The notes beneath the pieces were generated by a model, which was not told where the DNA came from, searched no databases, and saw only the letters and a program-made list of their open reading frames with translations. From contig NC_009092.1 in assembly GCF_000016065.1 (NCBI RefSeq), positions 4,278,001-4,342,000 of the forward strand: a DNA stretch of 64,000 nucleotides, written 5' to 3'. Both the position numbers and the translations under genes were made by a program. This document shows positions 25,578-34,534 of the stretch, piece after piece (position 1 is the first letter of the stretch; each line of letters opens with the position of its first letter). Origin of the DNA: Shewanella loihica PV-4 (GTDB taxonomy: Bacteria > Pseudomonadota > Gammaproteobacteria > Enterobacterales > Shewanellaceae).

Positions 25578-26279
25578 TTATTCGCCAAAGGCGCTGGCAG
25601 TTGTGTGAGTGCTCGCCAGCTCGTCACCGCCCAGGATACGCCCCTGCTTCAGAGTCAGGGTGCGATAACGCATTCTGGCTATCAGGCCCAGATCGTGGGT
25701 GGCGATCAGCACGGTCGTACCGGCATCGTTAAAGGTTTCAAACAGACGCAGGATATCCATGGACAACTTAGGATCCAGGTTACCCGTAGGCTCATCGGCC
25801 AACAGTAGTGGCGGCTTGTTGACGATGGCGCGGGCGATCCCCACCCGCTGCTGCTCACCGCCGGATAACATGATGGGATAGTGACGCTCCTTGCCATACA
25901 GACCCACCATATCCAGGGCTGCCAGCACCCGCTTCTTGATCTCATGCAGGGCGAAGCCCTCGATCACCAGAGGCAAGGCTATATTGTCAAAGACGCTGCG
26001 GTCCATCAACAGGTGATGGTTTTGGAAGATCATGCCGATATCCCGGCGCAGGAAGGGGACATCCTTGGGTCTGATGTTGGCGATGTCGTGGCCATTGATG
26101 GCGACACGACCGGCATTGGCCCGTTCGATCACTGTGATCAACTTAAGCAGGGTACTCTTGCCCGCCCCGGAGTGGCCGGTTAAAAACGCCATCTCACCGC
26201 GTTTCAGATGAAAACTCACATCGGTGAGGGCCTTCTGACCACCGGGATAAACCTTGCTAACCTGCTCAAATCGAATCAT
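25578..26279 (-). CDS. ftsE: cell-division ATP-binding protein FtsE
   Basis: 233 residues, ABC ATPase. Walker A G-H-S-G-A-G-K-S-T, signature L-S-G-G-E-Q-Q-R and Walker B L-L-L-A-D-E-P-T-G-N-L-D are all present. About ten residues longer than typical FtsE at the C-terminus (after G-G-D-E-L). It forms a complex with FtsX at the division site. It follows ftsY by 83 bases, a gap that holds the 12-bp palindrome GCCGAATTCGGC (26323-26334). Confidence 0.96.
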   Translation of the reverse strand: MIRFEQVSKVYPGGQKALTDVSFHLKRGEMAFLTGHSGAGKSTLLKLITVIERANAGRVAINGHDIANIRPKDVPFLRRDIGMIFQNHHLLMDRSVFDNIALPLVIEGFALHEIKKRVLAALDMVGLYGKERHYPIMLSGGEQQRVGIARAIVNKPPLLLADEPTGNLDPKLSMDILRLFETFNDAGTTVLIATHDLGLIARMRYRTLTLKQGRILGGDELASTHTTASAFGE

Positions 26280-26362
26280 AAGTACCCAATCTTAGATGCT
26301 GCAATAGTGTTTTGATGGACCAGCCGAATTCGGCCGGCCCTGGCTTTACGCCTGGCCGTTTG

Positions 26363-28048
26363 CTACTTGGCCTCATCCTCATGGCTGAACAGGGCATCGA
26401 TAAAGTCTTTCGCATCGAAAGGCCTTAGATCGTCAATCTGCTCACCGACACCTATGTGTCTAATTGGTATGCCAAATTTATCTGCAATGGCGAAGATCAC
26501 ACCGCCCTTGGCCGTGCCATCGAGCTTGCTCATGGTGATACCCGTGACGCCAACGGCTTCTTTGAACAGCTGCGCCTGGCTAATGGCATTCTGACCCGTA
26601 CTCGCATCCAGGGTCAACATCACCTCGTGCGGGGCGCTCTCATCTTGTTTCTTCATCACACGCACTACTTTCTTCAGCTCATCCATCAGATGGGCCTTGT
26701 TCTGTAGGCGTCCCGCCGTATCGGCGATCAAGATGTCTATCTTACGGGCACGCGCCGCCTGCAGCGCATCGAACAGTACCGAGGCACTGTCTGCGCCTGT
26801 GTGCTGGGCGATCACTGGAATATCGTTGCGCTGACCCCAGACCTGCAGTTGCTCGACGGCCGCGGCGCGGAAGGTGTCACCCGCCGCCAACATCACCGAC
26901 TTGCCCTGCTGTTGATACTGCTTGGCCAGCTTACCGATAGTGGTGGTCTTACCCACGCCGTTGACGCCGACCATAAGGATAACGAAAGGTCCTTCGCTGT
27001 TTTCCGGCACCAGAGGAATGCTCACTGGCTCCAAGGTCTTCTGCATCTCTTCACGCATCAGCTCATAGAGGGCCTCGCCATCTTTAAGCTGCTTACGGCT
27101 TGCCTGCTCTGTCAGGCTGGCGATAAGGCGACTGGTGGTTTCTACCCCCACATCGGCGATCAACAGCTGCTCTTCCAACTCTTCGAACAGCTCATCATCG
27201 ATCTTCTTGCCCTTGAACAGGCCGATGAAGCCACTACCGATATTCTCGCTGGTGCGCTTCAGTCCGCGTTTCAGGCGAGCAAAGAAACCCTCTTTGGTCG
27301 GCTTCTGCTGCGGCTCGGGCTGTTGTTCAACCTGCTCCTCTTGCCCTGCCTGTTCTGCTGCCAGACGGGCATTCTCCTCTTCGACGCGAGCCTGCTCTTC
27401 AGCTATGCGTTGCTGCTCAGCTTGTTCGGCTGCAAGGCGTTCTTGCTCAGCCTTTTCCGCTGCCAGGCGGGCATTCTCTGCCTCGACGCGGGCCTGTTCA
27501 TCGGCTAGACGTTGCTGCTCAGCCTGCTCGGCAGCTAGGCGCTCACTCTCTGCTTCAAGACGGGCCTGTTCGGCGGCTTGACGAGCATTCTCCGTTTCGA
27601 CGCGGGCCTGCTCCTCGGCGATGCGTTGCTGCTCAGCCTGCTCCGCAGCTAGACGCTCCTGCTCAGCTTGTTCGGCAGCTAGGCGCTCACTCTCTGCTTC
27701 GAGACGGGCCTGCTCGGCAGCTTGACGGGCATTCTCAACTTCGATGCGAGCCTGCTCCTCGGCAAGGCGTTGCTGCTCAGCCTGCTCGGCGGCTATACGC
27801 TGCTGCTCAGCTTGTTCCGCAGCCAGGCGCTCACTCTCTGCTTCGAGACGGGCATTTTCCGCTTCAATACGGGCCTGCTCCTCGGCTAGGCATTCCTGCT
27901 CTGCCTGCTCGGCAGCCAGACGTGCATTATCTTCTTCGACGCTAGCCTGTTCGGCATCTGCCTGGGTCGAAACTTCTACTTCTGGTGCCGCCGCTTCCTG
28001 CTTAGATTTATCTTTGCGGAACCAAGAAAAAAAACCTTTTTTTGCCAT
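26363..28048 (-). CDS. ftsY: signal recognition particle receptor FtsY with long repeat extension
   Basis: 561 residues. The C-terminal NG domain (about 255-561) is standard: G1 G-V-N-G-V-G-K-T-T-T near 361, D-T-A-G-R, and S-K-L-D-G-T-A-K-G-G. It receives ribosome-SRP complexes at the inner membrane. The amphipathic membrane-targeting start M-A-K-K-G-F-F-S-W-F is retained, and a second F-F-A-R-L-K-R-G-L-K-R opens the N domain. Between them, residues 41-235 are a highly charged Glu/Ala/Gln/Arg repeat likely to form one long helix; E. coli FtsY has an acidic linker but much less regular. No clear ribosome site is visible. Confidence 0.96.
   Translation of the reverse strand: MAKKGFFSWFRKDKSKQEAAAPEVEVSTQADAEQASVEEDNARLAAEQAEQECLAEEQARIEAENARLEAESERLAAEQAEQQRIAAEQAEQQRLAEEQARIEVENARQAAEQARLEAESERLAAEQAEQERLAAEQAEQQRIAEEQARVETENARQAAEQARLEAESERLAAEQAEQQRLADEQARVEAENARLAAEKAEQERLAAEQAEQQRIAEEQARVEEENARLAAEQAGQEEQVEQQPEPQQKPTKEGFFARLKRGLKRTSENIGSGFIGLFKGKKIDDELFEELEEQLLIADVGVETTSRLIASLTEQASRKQLKDGEALYELMREEMQKTLEPVSIPLVPENSEGPFVILMVGVNGVGKTTTIGKLAKQYQQQGKSVMLAAGDTFRAAAVEQLQVWGQRNDIPVIAQHTGADSASVLFDALQAARARKIDILIADTAGRLQNKAHLMDELKKVVRVMKKQDESAPHEVMLTLDASTGQNAISQAQLFKEAVGVTGITMSKLDGTAKGGVIFAIADKFGIPIRHIGVGEQIDDLRPFDAKDFIDALFSHEDEAK
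27344..27928 (-). repeat. degenerate repeat array coding the FtsY linker
   Basis: About 585 bases in which short units coding for E-Q-A-E-Q-Q-R-L-A, E-E-Q-A-R-V-E and E-S-E-R-L-A-A recur many times. Larger blocks repeat as well: N-A-R-Q-A-A-E-Q-A-R-L-E-A-E-S-E occurs twice, near residues 107 and 154. Units keep the reading frame. Confidence 0.9.
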
Positions 28049-28296
28049 GTGTAATACCAGTACTCAACTAACTGATTCAAAATTCGCTATAAAGTCGTTT
28101 TGCGCCCGTTATTATAACCAGATAGCTAGGTTATTGACGCAGAAAAACACGGCATTTTTTTCGCTAATGCCCCGGGCTTTACACCTTTTTATTATGCTTT
28201 ACGTTAAAATAGCGACCTCAATTTAGCGCAACAGTCTAACACTTAATCTGGTCAGGCCAAATTCCGCTAAATGAATCCACAAAATACAGGTAGAAA

Positions 28297-28884
28297 ATGG
28301 CAAGAAATCGACCCGCAAGCGGACAGGTGAGGATCATCGCCGGACAATGGCGTTCCAGAAAACTTCCGATCCAAGATCTCGAGGGGCTAAGGCCCACCAC
28401 AGACAGAGTCAGGGAAACCCTGTTTAACTGGATCGCGGGGGATCTTCCCGGTGCCCGCGTGCTCGACTGCTTCGGCGGCAGCGGCGCCCTCTGCTTCGAG
28501 GCGCTCTCTCGCTACGCCAAGTACGCCAAGGTATTCGAGCTACAGACCGGCGCGGCCAAACAGCTCAAGCAGAATCTTGCCACCCTCAAATGCGACTGCG
28601 CCGAGGTGGTACAGGGCGATACCTTAGTGCAGCTCAAGACGCCACCCACCGAGGGCTTCGATGTGGTCTTCATCGATCCACCGTTTCGTAAGGGGTTGGC
28701 CCAGGCCTGTATCGACGGCCTGAATGACCAGGCATGGCTCAATGAGGATGCGCTCGTCTATGTGGAGACCGAGCGTGAGCATCCGCCGCTAAACTTGCCT
28801 GGCCACTGGCTCCCTCTCAAGGAGAAACAGGCCGGTCAGGTGACCTATCGTCTTTATCGAGTCGAACGTGTGGAGGCTAAATAA
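28297..28884 (+). CDS. rsmD: 16S rRNA guanine-966 N2-methyltransferase
   Basis: 195 residues. The N-terminus I-I-A-G-Q-W-R-S-R-K-L, then L-R-P-T-T-D-R-V-R-E-T-L-F-N-W and motif I V-L-D-C-F-G-G-S-G-A are highly typical of RsmD, and the catalytic motif is D-P-P-F. It methylates G966 of 16S rRNA during 30S assembly. It is divergent from ftsY, a conserved gammaproteobacterial arrangement, and its TAA shares a base with the next ATG (TAATG). Confidence 0.96.
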   Translation: MARNRPASGQVRIIAGQWRSRKLPIQDLEGLRPTTDRVRETLFNWIAGDLPGARVLDCFGGSGALCFEALSRYAKYAKVFELQTGAAKQLKQNLATLKCDCAEVVQGDTLVQLKTPPTEGFDVVFIDPPFRKGLAQACIDGLNDQAWLNEDALVYVETEREHPPLNLPGHWLPLKEKQAGQVTYRLYRVERVEAK

Positions 28885-29174
28885 TGAAAATGGTCATTCT
28901 CATCGGCAAGGGGATCACCCTGTTTGCCTGGGCCGTGATGCTCTACAACCTGTTTGTCCCGGCAGAAGGCAACATAGGCATGCTGCTGACGCTACTGCTG
29001 GGGATCACCCTGGTGATGCATAGCCTGCAGACGCTGATCTTCCGCACCCTGTTTAAGCCGCTGATGACCATAGGTTACGGCGATTACCTGAGTGTCATGC
29101 TCTTTGGCGTCTTCAGCCTGCTGGAATATCGCCAGCGCGTGATGCAGCAAGGCGTCACCGACAATCAGGCCTAA
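28884..29174 (+). CDS. DUF1145 small membrane protein (YhhL-like)
   Basis: 96 residues with three hydrophobic segments. It directly follows rsmD with overlapping stop/start, the same order as rsmD-yhhL in E. coli. Sequence M-K-M-V-I-L-I-G-K-G-I-T-L-F-A-W with L-F-V-P-A-E-G matches the DUF1145 family. Function unknown. Confidence 0.8.
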   Translation: MKMVILIGKGITLFAWAVMLYNLFVPAEGNIGMLLTLLLGITLVMHSLQTLIFRTLFKPLMTIGYGDYLSVMLFGVFSLLEYRQRVMQQGVTDNQA

Positions 29175-29207
29175 ACGCTGGTCTTTTGCTAAAAAAAAGC
29201 AGTCATT

Positions 29208-29234
29208 AAAAAAGCCCCATATAGGGGCTTTTTT
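29208..29234. terminator. bidirectional terminator between DUF1145 gene and gspN
   Basis: Stem AAAAAAGCCCC / GGGGCTTTTTT with a five-base loop and T runs on both strands; it closes both the rsmD transcript and the long type II secretion operon. Confidence 0.92.
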
Positions 29235-29252
29235 ATATCTTAATCTTAACCA

Positions 29253-30014
29253 CTAGAGGCCGGGAACCCGTCCCTGATAGTTGATCGGGTAGTAGCCCTG
29301 GCTGTCGCGCTTACCGAGGAAGCTTAGCGCCTGCTTAAGATCGTCGGGCTGCGCCTCTGTCTCTTTGATCTTGGCGGTTACCTGCACCAGCTTGTCGGCC
29401 TTGAGCAGCGCATGACCACTGAGGCCTAAGGCATTCATGCTGTCATCCGTCTGCACCTTGATGTTGCCATCGACACAGCTCAGCGCCACGGCGACATCAC
29501 CCAGAGGATACTTACCGAACTGGTTATTCACCTGCAACTGCTGGGCAAAGAGTTTACCCGTGAGCTGCTGACACCAAGGTACGCCCTGCTCCAAGTCTTG
29601 CAGCATCAGGCTGAAGTTGCCCCCTACCTGGGTACGAAACGGCAGACGCGCGTTACCCACCAGGAACTCGCTCGGCGCATCGAAACGCACGCCGCTGGCA
29701 TCGATACCAGACATAGACAGGCTTACGAAACCCTTACCATTTACGGCGGTGGCGCGGCTGCCCACCACGAAGTCTATGTTAGCCCTGCCGGTCAGCAGGC
29801 CCCAGGGGCTCAGCTGCCAGCTAACCTGCTCCAGGCGACGCTTCTGCAGCATTAAGCTATCAATCTCACCGGACCAGATGCTGCCAGAGATCCCAGAGGC
29901 GCTCACCTGTTTAGGCAGGGGCGCTAACTTAACCGCCAGACTCGCCGGAAACAGGGCGATCAGAAACACCAGATAGACGAAAACGCCGATAACAATTTTT
30001 TTCACTAGACTCAC
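29253..30014 (-). CDS. gspN: type II secretion system protein N
   Basis: 253 residues, GTG start with AAGGG upstream. One N-terminal membrane helix followed by a periplasmic domain; L-A-P-L-P ... I-S-G-S-I-W-S-G and S-P-W-G-L-L-T-G are the GspN hallmarks. It is the last gene of the operon, as in Vibrio and Shewanella systems. It is not strictly required in all systems and its role is unclear. Confidence 0.9.
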   Translation of the reverse strand: MSLVKKIVIGVFVYLVFLIALFPASLAVKLAPLPKQVSASGISGSIWSGEIDSLMLQKRRLEQVSWQLSPWGLLTGRANIDFVVGSRATAVNGKGFVSLSMSGIDASGVRFDAPSEFLVGNARLPFRTQVGGNFSLMLQDLEQGVPWCQQLTGKLFAQQLQVNNQFGKYPLGDVAVALSCVDGNIKVQTDDSMNALGLSGHALLKADKLVQVTAKIKETEAQPDDLKQALSFLGKRDSQGYYPINYQGRVPGL

Positions 30015-30034
30015 AAAAAACCCTTACTACTTTG

Positions 30035-30511
30035 TTACTGCGAGAACTGGATGCGACGCACCTTGACGAAGCCTTCGGTCTCACCATCGGCCAGATCGAT
30101 ATTCTCCAGGGAGAGCCCCTTCTGTTGTACCAGATCGCTCAGGTAATCCAAGAGCGAATCGAAGGGCACCTCGTCCATCCACACCTGGATCTTATTGCCC
30201 TGGGGCTGCATGCGGGTGATCTCCAGACCATAGCTTTTAGCGCTCTGGGTCACCACGGCGCTGAGGCTGCCGGAGAAGCCCTTCTTACCACCAGACTGCT
30301 TGAGGCCGGCTATCTTGTTGGCCGTCTGCTTCACATAGTTAAGTGTGCTCTCCTGAGCCGTCAGGTTGCGCTGGGCATCCTCTTCGGCCTGGCTGATCGG
30401 CGTCCAGATCCCCCAGTAGAAGATGCCCAGCACCAACACTATGGCGCAAGCCGCCACGAGCTGCTGCTCGCGCAACACTAAGCCATTCCACCACGTCTTA
30501 ATGTTGTCCAT
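30035..30511 (-). CDS. gspM: type II secretion system protein M
   Basis: 158 residues. A single membrane helix near residues 17-34 preceded by W-W-N-G-L-V-L-R-E-Q-Q-L, then a periplasmic ferredoxin-like domain. It partners GspL in the inner-membrane platform. GAGGAG upstream lies inside the end of gspL; one base separates the two genes. Confidence 0.93.
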   Translation of the reverse strand: MDNIKTWWNGLVLREQQLVAACAIVLVLGIFYWGIWTPISQAEEDAQRNLTAQESTLNYVKQTANKIAGLKQSGGKKGFSGSLSAVVTQSAKSYGLEITRMQPQGNKIQVWMDEVPFDSLLDYLSDLVQQKGLSLENIDLADGETEGFVKVRRIQFSQ

Positions 30512-30512
30512 C

Positions 30513-31703
30513 TTACTTGCTCCTCAGGGTTAAGGTACTGGTCACTTCATCTTCGCCGCTGTTCATGGCGCCAGAATCCACCTGGAAGTGAGGCGAGATC
30601 AGCTCCTTAAACTGTTCGATCTGGGCATAGCTCTTGGCGGTGATCTGCATGCGCAGCTCGTTACGACCACCGTCAAAACGCAGGCTGGTCGGCTTGAGCT
30701 CAGGCACCTTATCGAAACCAACGGCAAGATCGTCTAGCATGGTGAAGAAGGCCATGCCGCCGCCCGCGCCTTGCAGGGTGCGCAGCTGACTCTCCATCTG
30801 CGAGCGCACGTTCACCATGCGCGAGCTACCCATCACCTGCTTGAAGATCTCGCCCGTCTGCTGCTGCAGACCTTCACGCTCGACGTTCAGCTGATGAATA
30901 TTGAGTCCCTTGTTGACCAGAGCCAACACCAGGGCCACCAGGATGACGATGGCGGCATTACGCCATAAAAGCAGATGCTTGCTGTATTCGCGCTTAGGGG
31001 TATAGATACCGCTGAGCAGGTTTAGTGGCGCGTTGAGAATCCCCTTGGCCAACACCAACATGGGCAGATCCAGCGGTTGAGGCTTAACCTCGACCCCTTG
31101 AATATCCAGATCGCTGTAGCTCGCCAGGGTGATGGGCGTCTCTTCCTGGGCCTCGGCGAGTCTTGGCAGAGCGGCCTGGAACCAACTGGCATCCAGGCTG
31201 ACGCCGCTACCCGTGCTGGTACGTAGCAGGTAATCTGGGCCAAATTTCATCGCCGCCCACTGGCATTCCTGTAGCGGTAGCGCCAGACAGTCGGGCACCA
31301 GTTGACGCGCCTTGATACCAGCTTCGCTCAACCAAGAGAGCCAGGTCTGCATCTGCTCGTGGGCCACCACGGCAACACTCAGCGACTCGCCATTACGCGG
31401 GCCGGGGACAAAATGCAGTTCATCGACATTCTCGGCCAGGGTCTCTTCAAGCATGAAAGGCAGGGCCTTGAGCGCCTGACGCTGGCCCTTCTCCGGTAGC
31501 TGCACCGAGGTAAGGGTAATGGCTGAGGCGGGCACCAGAATATCCACCGGACGGTTGCCGGCGCGCTCGGTCAGGGTCGACAGCCCCTGGGCGTCGCTCA
31601 GCTCTCCCGAGGCGATGATCTCCTGCTCTTGCTCCGACCATACCAGCCAAGAGCAGCTCTGCTCCGCGCTTCTTCCTAATCGGATAAATAATCTTTCACT
31701 CAA
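30513..31703 (-). CDS. gspL: type II secretion system protein L
   Basis: 396 residues from a TTG at 31703, chosen because GGAG lies seven bases upstream and the protein then starts M-S-E-R-L-F-I-R-L-G as GspL proteins do; an ATG five codons earlier is open but lacks a ribosome site. The cytoplasmic actin-like domain binds the GspE ATPase. A membrane helix sits near residue 250 (A-I-V-I-L-V-A-L-V-L-A-L-V), and the periplasmic part contacts GspM. Confidence 0.93.
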   Translation of the reverse strand: MSERLFIRLGRSAEQSCSWLVWSEQEQEIIASGELSDAQGLSTLTERAGNRPVDILVPASAITLTSVQLPEKGQRQALKALPFMLEETLAENVDELHFVPGPRNGESLSVAVVAHEQMQTWLSWLSEAGIKARQLVPDCLALPLQECQWAAMKFGPDYLLRTSTGSGVSLDASWFQAALPRLAEAQEETPITLASYSDLDIQGVEVKPQPLDLPMLVLAKGILNAPLNLLSGIYTPKREYSKHLLLWRNAAIVILVALVLALVNKGLNIHQLNVEREGLQQQTGEIFKQVMGSSRMVNVRSQMESQLRTLQGAGGGMAFFTMLDDLAVGFDKVPELKPTSLRFDGGRNELRMQITAKSYAQIEQFKELISPHFQVDSGAMNSGEDEVTSTLTLRSK

Positions 31704-31787
31704 TGTCTTTCTCCACAAGTCTCATTAAGTTGCTCTCGATGAGCTTGTCCTTTTATTAGCCTAGACGAGCGCTGCTCACCTAAGTGA

Positions 31788-32786
31788 TTATTTTTGGCCG
31801 CCATATTGACGGGTCAAGACGTCCAGCTGGTTGTTACCGCCCACACGTAATACACTTTGCATCCTAAAGGTGGCGCTATCAACCTTAGCGCCCGCCTCCA
31901 GCAGAAAATACTGACTCTTGAGGCTAAAGCTCGATTCCAGATTTTTGTCCTGGCGCAGCCCTGAGATAGAACCATTAGACCAGAAGTCATCCAGGCTGTC
32001 ATAGCCGTCACCCGGGCGCTGATTGATGATGCTTTCGGCCTCGCCCACGCTGATCTTATTATCAAACATGCCCGCCAGCAGCGCCGCCTGCTCCACCTCT
32101 ATGGTGTTGACGTTCAGCACCTGGCGGTCATAGCCGGGTATGACGCAGATATAAGGCGCCAACTTGAGGTAGACCTCCTGGCTGAAGCCGATCACCGCCC
32201 GCAGCTCGCTGCGATGGCTCATCAGGGTGTTAGCCGCCCGGTAAGGCACGGTGCGCGACTCATAGTCAGCATCTTCGGCGCCGAACGGGCTGGCGACCGT
32301 ATCCTCATCGATATAATCTTTCAGCGTATGGGTCAGACGCTCGGCGGAGAAGTCATCCATCCCCAGCGCCACCAACAGCCCCTTAAATTGTACCGCCGGC
32401 AGCGGCAGCTTGGGCTGGCCGTTTTCCACCTCTGTGGTCTCGATCGCCAGAGCGTTTAGGTTAAAACAGGCCTGCAGATCGCTGATACGACCGCCTATCT
32501 CACCCTGCTCGGCGGGAAACACCACATCGGCCTGGGCCCAATATTGCTGACGATGCACCTTGCCCTCATCGGCATCGTCCAAATCTTGTTTCAACACCTT
32601 CTTGGCCAGCTCTTCGGCCGAGATCGCATACCAATAGGCCTGATCGTACTGCGCCAGGTTAATGGTACGGCGCACAGAGATCTGGTTACGGCTGTTGATG
32701 TTGGTGGCTATGATGGCGATCATGGCCACGATCAACAAGACGACGATCAGCGCGACCCCACGCTGCTTTCCTGGCAAGCTATTCAT
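31788..32786 (-). CDS. gspK: type II secretion minor pseudopilin K
   Basis: 332 residues from the ATG at 32786 with AAGGAAG upstream. The prepilin-like start K-Q-R-G-V-A-L-I-V-V-L-L-I-V lacks Glu at position +5, as is normal for GspK. The two-domain core follows, with N-V-N-T and the Ca-binding region. The open frame continues upstream to 32939, but that part is only the other frame of gspJ repeats. The start overlaps the gspJ stop by eight bases (ATGAATAG). Confidence 0.93.
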   Translation of the reverse strand: MNSLPGKQRGVALIVVLLIVAMIAIIATNINSRNQISVRRTINLAQYDQAYWYAISAEELAKKVLKQDLDDADEGKVHRQQYWAQADVVFPAEQGEIGGRISDLQACFNLNALAIETTEVENGQPKLPLPAVQFKGLLVALGMDDFSAERLTHTLKDYIDEDTVASPFGAEDADYESRTVPYRAANTLMSHRSELRAVIGFSQEVYLKLAPYICVIPGYDRQVLNVNTIEVEQAALLAGMFDNKISVGEAESIINQRPGDGYDSLDDFWSNGSISGLRQDKNLESSFSLKSQYFLLEAGAKVDSATFRMQSVLRVGGNNQLDVLTRQYGGQK

Positions 32787-33558
32787 CGTCATCTTCCTTG
32801 CCACCGGAACCGCCATCTTTACCTCCGTCGCTGTTGCCGCCGGAGTTGTTGCCACCGTTATTACCGTTATTGCTGCCGTTGTTATTGCCGTTATTGTTGC
32901 CGTTGTTATTACCGTTATTGTTGCCCGAGCCATTTTCACTCAGCATAGCGCCCAAAGGTAACAGGAACTTGCGCTGTACCTTACCCAGGCCTTCCACCTC
33001 AATTTCCATGGCGATCGCCTTGGGCAGGCTAGTGGCATCAAACTTACGCTGCCATTTGTCCTCGACATAGAAGGAATACTCCACAGAGAGGACATTTTTA
33101 ATCACCACAGTCTTAATCGGCTCGGCGCCAAACTCCGGCTCGGGATAGGGAAAATACCAACGCTCCAGGTTGTTTTCCTGTACCACATAGGCCACCGACT
33201 GCAGGCTGCCTCTGGGCAAGAGCCCGTCAGGATTCAACCAGCCGATACGGTAGAAGACGATGGCCTCAGACTCTGAATCGAACAGATCTTTGCCGGTCTG
33301 AATCACGGTCGAGCCACGCCCGCCTTCTAACAGACGCGGAGTACGGGCCACCATCTGGCCAAAATCCCGCTCCAGGGCACCGAAGCCCTGTTGCAACGAC
33401 TTGAGTCGCTGGGCAAACTCGGCGGTGACCTCATCGTTTTTCATTACTGTGCTGAGCACGGCATTCGCCGCCAACCCCAGCATGGCAAAGATGGCGATGG
33501 CGATCAGCATCTCCAGCAGGGTAAAGCCCTGTGCCCGCTTAGTCTTGCTTAAGCACAT
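32779..33558 (-). CDS. gspJ: type II secretion minor pseudopilin J with Asn/Gly tail
   Basis: 259 residues. Prepilin peptidase site A-Q-G-F-T-L-L-E-M with the conserved Glu; the core pseudopilin fold ends near residue 208. The last 50 residues are a low-complexity tail made of N-N-N-G repeats passing into G-G-K and ending K-E-D-D-D-E. Typical GspJ proteins are about 200 residues, so the tail is extra. It overlaps gspI by 20 bases and gspK by 8. Confidence 0.93.
   Translation of the reverse strand: MCLSKTKRAQGFTLLEMLIAIAIFAMLGLAANAVLSTVMKNDEVTAEFAQRLKSLQQGFGALERDFGQMVARTPRLLEGGRGSTVIQTGKDLFDSESEAIVFYRIGWLNPDGLLPRGSLQSVAYVVQENNLERWYFPYPEPEFGAEPIKTVVIKNVLSVEYSFYVEDKWQRKFDATSLPKAIAMEIEVEGLGKVQRKFLLPLGAMLSENGSGNNNGNNNGNNNGNNNGSNNGNNGGNNSGGNSDGGKDGGSGGKEDDDE
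32839..32931 (-). repeat. 12-bp repeats coding N-N-N-G units in GspJ
   Basis: At least four tandem 12-base units, such as AACAATAACGGC, encode Asn-Asn-Asn-Gly, then decay into S-N-N-G, N-N-G-G and N-N-S-G. Unit length is a multiple of three, so gain or loss would not shift the frame. Confidence 0.88.
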
Positions 33559-33943
33559 AACTGCTCACCTGGGCGATGATGCGCTTATAGCGCTCATCGT
33601 CGCTGACACTGATGCGTATCATTCGAAAATTATCATCTGTGGTTTTCACCACCTCTTTGCGCCAATACCACTCTTTTCCCGCCAGTTCGACGCTGCCGTC
33701 TTTACGGCCGAGATCCGGGAATTTCTTCTCCAGGCGGGCATCCACCATCTGGTTGCTGGCCACCCACTGGGCCAGGGTGCGCTCCTCGAGGATCGGCATG
33801 TTGGCCATCTGCTCACCCAGGCTCTTGGTGATGGAGACGGCGGCGATGGCAAACACCATGAGGGCCACGATCACCTCGAGCAGGGTCATGCCGGCGCTGC
33901 GGTGTCTGCCCTTGAGATTCAGGCCTAGCCTGCGCTTACTCAT
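33539..33943 (-). CDS. gspI: type II secretion minor pseudopilin I
   Basis: 134 residues. Prepilin site S-A-G-M-T-L-L-E-V-I-V-A-L with Met in place of Phe at +1, which is common in GspI. Start at 33943 is chosen because AAAGG lies nine bases upstream; an ATG three codons earlier sits directly on that site. ATGAGTAA overlaps the gspH stop by eight bases. With GspJ and GspK it forms the tip of the pseudopilus. Confidence 0.92.
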   Translation of the reverse strand: MSKRRLGLNLKGRHRSAGMTLLEVIVALMVFAIAAVSITKSLGEQMANMPILEERTLAQWVASNQMVDARLEKKFPDLGRKDGSVELAGKEWYWRKEVVKTTDDNFRMIRISVSDDERYKRIIAQVSSYVLKQD

Positions 33944-34514
33944 CGAATCCATCCTTTCTGCCCAGGGTCAGGCGGCCTAAGGCATCGCCAACCACCAGGG
34001 CCTCAATCTCCTGGCCACGCTCATCTTTACCGACGAAGGTCAGCTCGAAGACGCTCATCTCGCCGCTGGGAAACAGCAGCACCTGAGGTTCGGGAAACTT
34101 TTTCTTTTCATCTTCGCTACGCTCGATAAGCGGCTCATCGAACCAGGATTCATCCTCTTCATCTTCCTGAGTCAGGGGCAGACCGTCGAGCACCAGATGC
34201 ATCTCGACACCTGGATCCATCTCTTTGGCCGCCAGCAGACGATCTTGCTGCAGCGGCTTCCATTTGCCCTCATCGTAGACGACAAACTCGTAGCGCTGCT
34301 TGTCGATGACTATGCCGATGAAATGGCCGCTGAGTATGGTCTCATCCAACACCAGCTCGGTGGCCGCCATAAACTGACGCGCCGTGCGCTCCAGCGCCTT
34401 GTGTTGGTCGGCGCCGCTCGTTGTATAAGTCACCGCGGCGGCAGCCAATCCCATCAGCAAGACGACCAGCAGGACCTCTAGCAGGGTGAAACCGAATTGG
34501 CGGACGCCACGCAT
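33936..34514 (-). CDS. gspH: type II secretion minor pseudopilin H
   Basis: 192 residues. Prepilin site Q-F-G-F-T-L-L-E-V-L-L-V-V. An acidic insertion (E-D-E-E-D-E-S-W-F-D near residue 115) is notable. It lies 20 bases after gspG. Confidence 0.92.
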   Translation of the reverse strand: MRGVRQFGFTLLEVLLVVLLMGLAAAAVTYTTSGADQHKALERTARQFMAATELVLDETILSGHFIGIVIDKQRYEFVVYDEGKWKPLQQDRLLAAKEMDPGVEMHLVLDGLPLTQEDEEDESWFDEPLIERSEDEKKKFPEPQVLLFPSGEMSVFELTFVGKDERGQEIEALVVGDALGRLTLGRKDGFDE

Positions 34515-34534
34515 AAACAGACTCGTCTTAAGGC

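Noticed and set aside
26801..27581. Cys/Leu- and Ser-rich plus-strand frames opposite ftsY repeats
   Set aside because: They are translations of the complement of the FtsY linker repeat and have no independent support.
27344..27928. CRISPR-like or satellite array
   Set aside because: The units are degenerate, coding, and lack constant spacers; they encode the FtsY linker.
32787..32939. N-terminal extension of gspK with Thr/Ile/Val repeats
   Set aside because: This is the other reading frame of the gspJ repeat; the prepilin-like start and a ribosome site are at 32786.
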